Shown: positions 35,060 to 35,605 of the stretch, piece by piece
How positions within the stretch are numbered: position 1 is the first letter of the stretch
Layout: the number at the start of each line of letters is the position of its first letter
Source of the DNA: Smittium mucronatum
Lineage: Eukaryota; Kickxellomycota; Harpellomycetes; Harpellales; Legeriomycetaceae
Reading direction: 5' to 3'
Assembly: GCA_001953115.1 (NCBI GenBank)
Contig: LSSL01003220.1
Location: 1 to 35,605, forward strand
Length of the DNA stretch: 35,605 nt
Program-made: the position numbers and the translations under genes
The notes under the pieces: model-generated
Seen by the model: the letters and a program-made list of their open reading frames with translations, nothing else
The model's database searches: none
Told to the model about the DNA's origin: nothing

Positions 35060-35605
35060 TTGTGTATAAATGTGAAAAAAAAATTAAAACTCGGAACGTT
35101 TCGCATACGCATTATACGTCGTAAAATGAGATAATATCCCTGTTCATGTACACTATCGGTACATTTTTCAAATGCTTATACATCTTATTAAAAGTCTCAA
35201 ATTCAAAATGTACTGAATTTTCTATGTCCAAAAATATTCTGTTTTTTGAAAAGGAATATACTAAATATGAATTAAAATTATATATCAATTTGAAATCATC
35301 CTCTTTGTGTAATTCGGCTAAACTTGTAAAATCGAATATATGTTTTTTAGTATTAGGAATAATGGTGCATCATCAATTATATCTTCAATTATTTCTAAAA
35401 ATCCTATTATACTCGATTTTTTGTAATATGCGTAACTCTTCTTGATTGTAGAGTTGAGTCGCTCTAAAGAATTTTTCATTCTTGGAGAGAAATATTTTGC
35501 ACCTTCATATCAATTCGGATTATTGGTGAAATAATTTTTTTCTACGAGGGATATATCTACGAAAATTTCCCTTTCATCTTCCCACTTTCTCATTAATAAA
35601 ATTTT
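35060..35605 (-). pseudogene. MULE (Mutator-like) transposase, C-terminal part, cut by the window end
   Basis: Minus-strand reading from the window end gives KWEDEREIFVDIS, then NNPN-TGA-YEGAKYFSPRM, then KNSLERLNSTIKKSYAYYKK and GFLEIIEDIIDD. This is the typical end of the MULE DDE domain: W-YEG, then the NN-LE-N--IK motif with its helix. After a frame change near 35320 it continues LAELHKEDDFKLIYNFNSYL, IENSVHFEFETFNKMYKHLK and SFYDVQCVCETFRV. That last part has the CxC of a SWIM zinc finger; the distal C-x-H is degenerate (FSH). The enzyme would excise and insert its element. The TGA at 35510-35512 falls exactly where the family has Trp. The frame change and the lost Cys make this copy probably inactive. 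The standard-code plus frame at 35146-35445 is its antisense shadow. Confidence 0.8.

Noticed and set aside
35146..35445. The longest standard-code frame (99 codons, plus strand)
   Set aside because: It lies antisense to the MULE transposase, whose family motifs on the minus strand are clear.
1..35605. tRNA, rRNA, CRISPR arrays, bacterial operons and simple telomeric arrays
   Set aside because: I looked for a tRNA B-box, conserved rRNA blocks, regularly spaced repeats and tandem G-rich telomere units and found none.

Overview
This window is extremely AT-rich (roughly four fifths A+T by eye), full of homopolymer runs, and under the standard genetic code has no open reading frame longer than 99 codons. 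That, the lack of operons or Shine-Dalgarno-like starts, and the transposon families point to a eukaryotic nuclear genome, most likely a protist. Several stretches read as ordinary protein only if TAA and TAG are sense codons, which suggests a ciliate-type code (UAA/UAG = Gln; Glu is the alternative). UGA ends several of these frames but also falls inside others, once at a Trp position of a transposase. A karyorelict-like ambiguous UGA, or simple decay, could both explain that. The organism is therefore inferred to be ciliate-like; a germline (micronuclear) or transposon-rich region is possible but not shown.

Layout. 1-1736 is a Tc1/IS630-type DNA transposon with 230-bp terminal inverted repeats and a decayed minus-strand transposase. 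1737-13006 is mostly A-rich on the plus strand and holds several candidate plus-strand reading frames in the reassigned code, the best being 12470-13006 (178 aa). 13007-18958 is mainly non-coding, with one short frame (14457-14708) and a second, different Tc1/mariner transposase relic on the minus strand (15970-16420). 18959-27568 carries scattered candidate frames on both strands, including a two-exon model with a 22-nt intron (22231-22759) and two minus-strand frames (23033-23446, 25141-25704). 29108-30862 may be one long membrane-protein gene, followed by an AT/TG microsatellite. 30927-35059 shows no gene I can support. The right edge (35060-35605) holds the C-terminal part of a MULE (Mutator-like) transposase on the minus strand, cut by the window end.

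Confidence. The three transposons are the firm calls, supported by family motifs. The cellular frames are predictions: TGA is rare in such AT-rich DNA, so TGA-free length alone proves little. I relied on first-position G enrichment, mixed amino-acid composition and sensible ends. No cellular gene could be named with confidence, and no pathway can be reconstructed. No tRNA, rRNA, CRISPR, telomere or bacterial feature was found.
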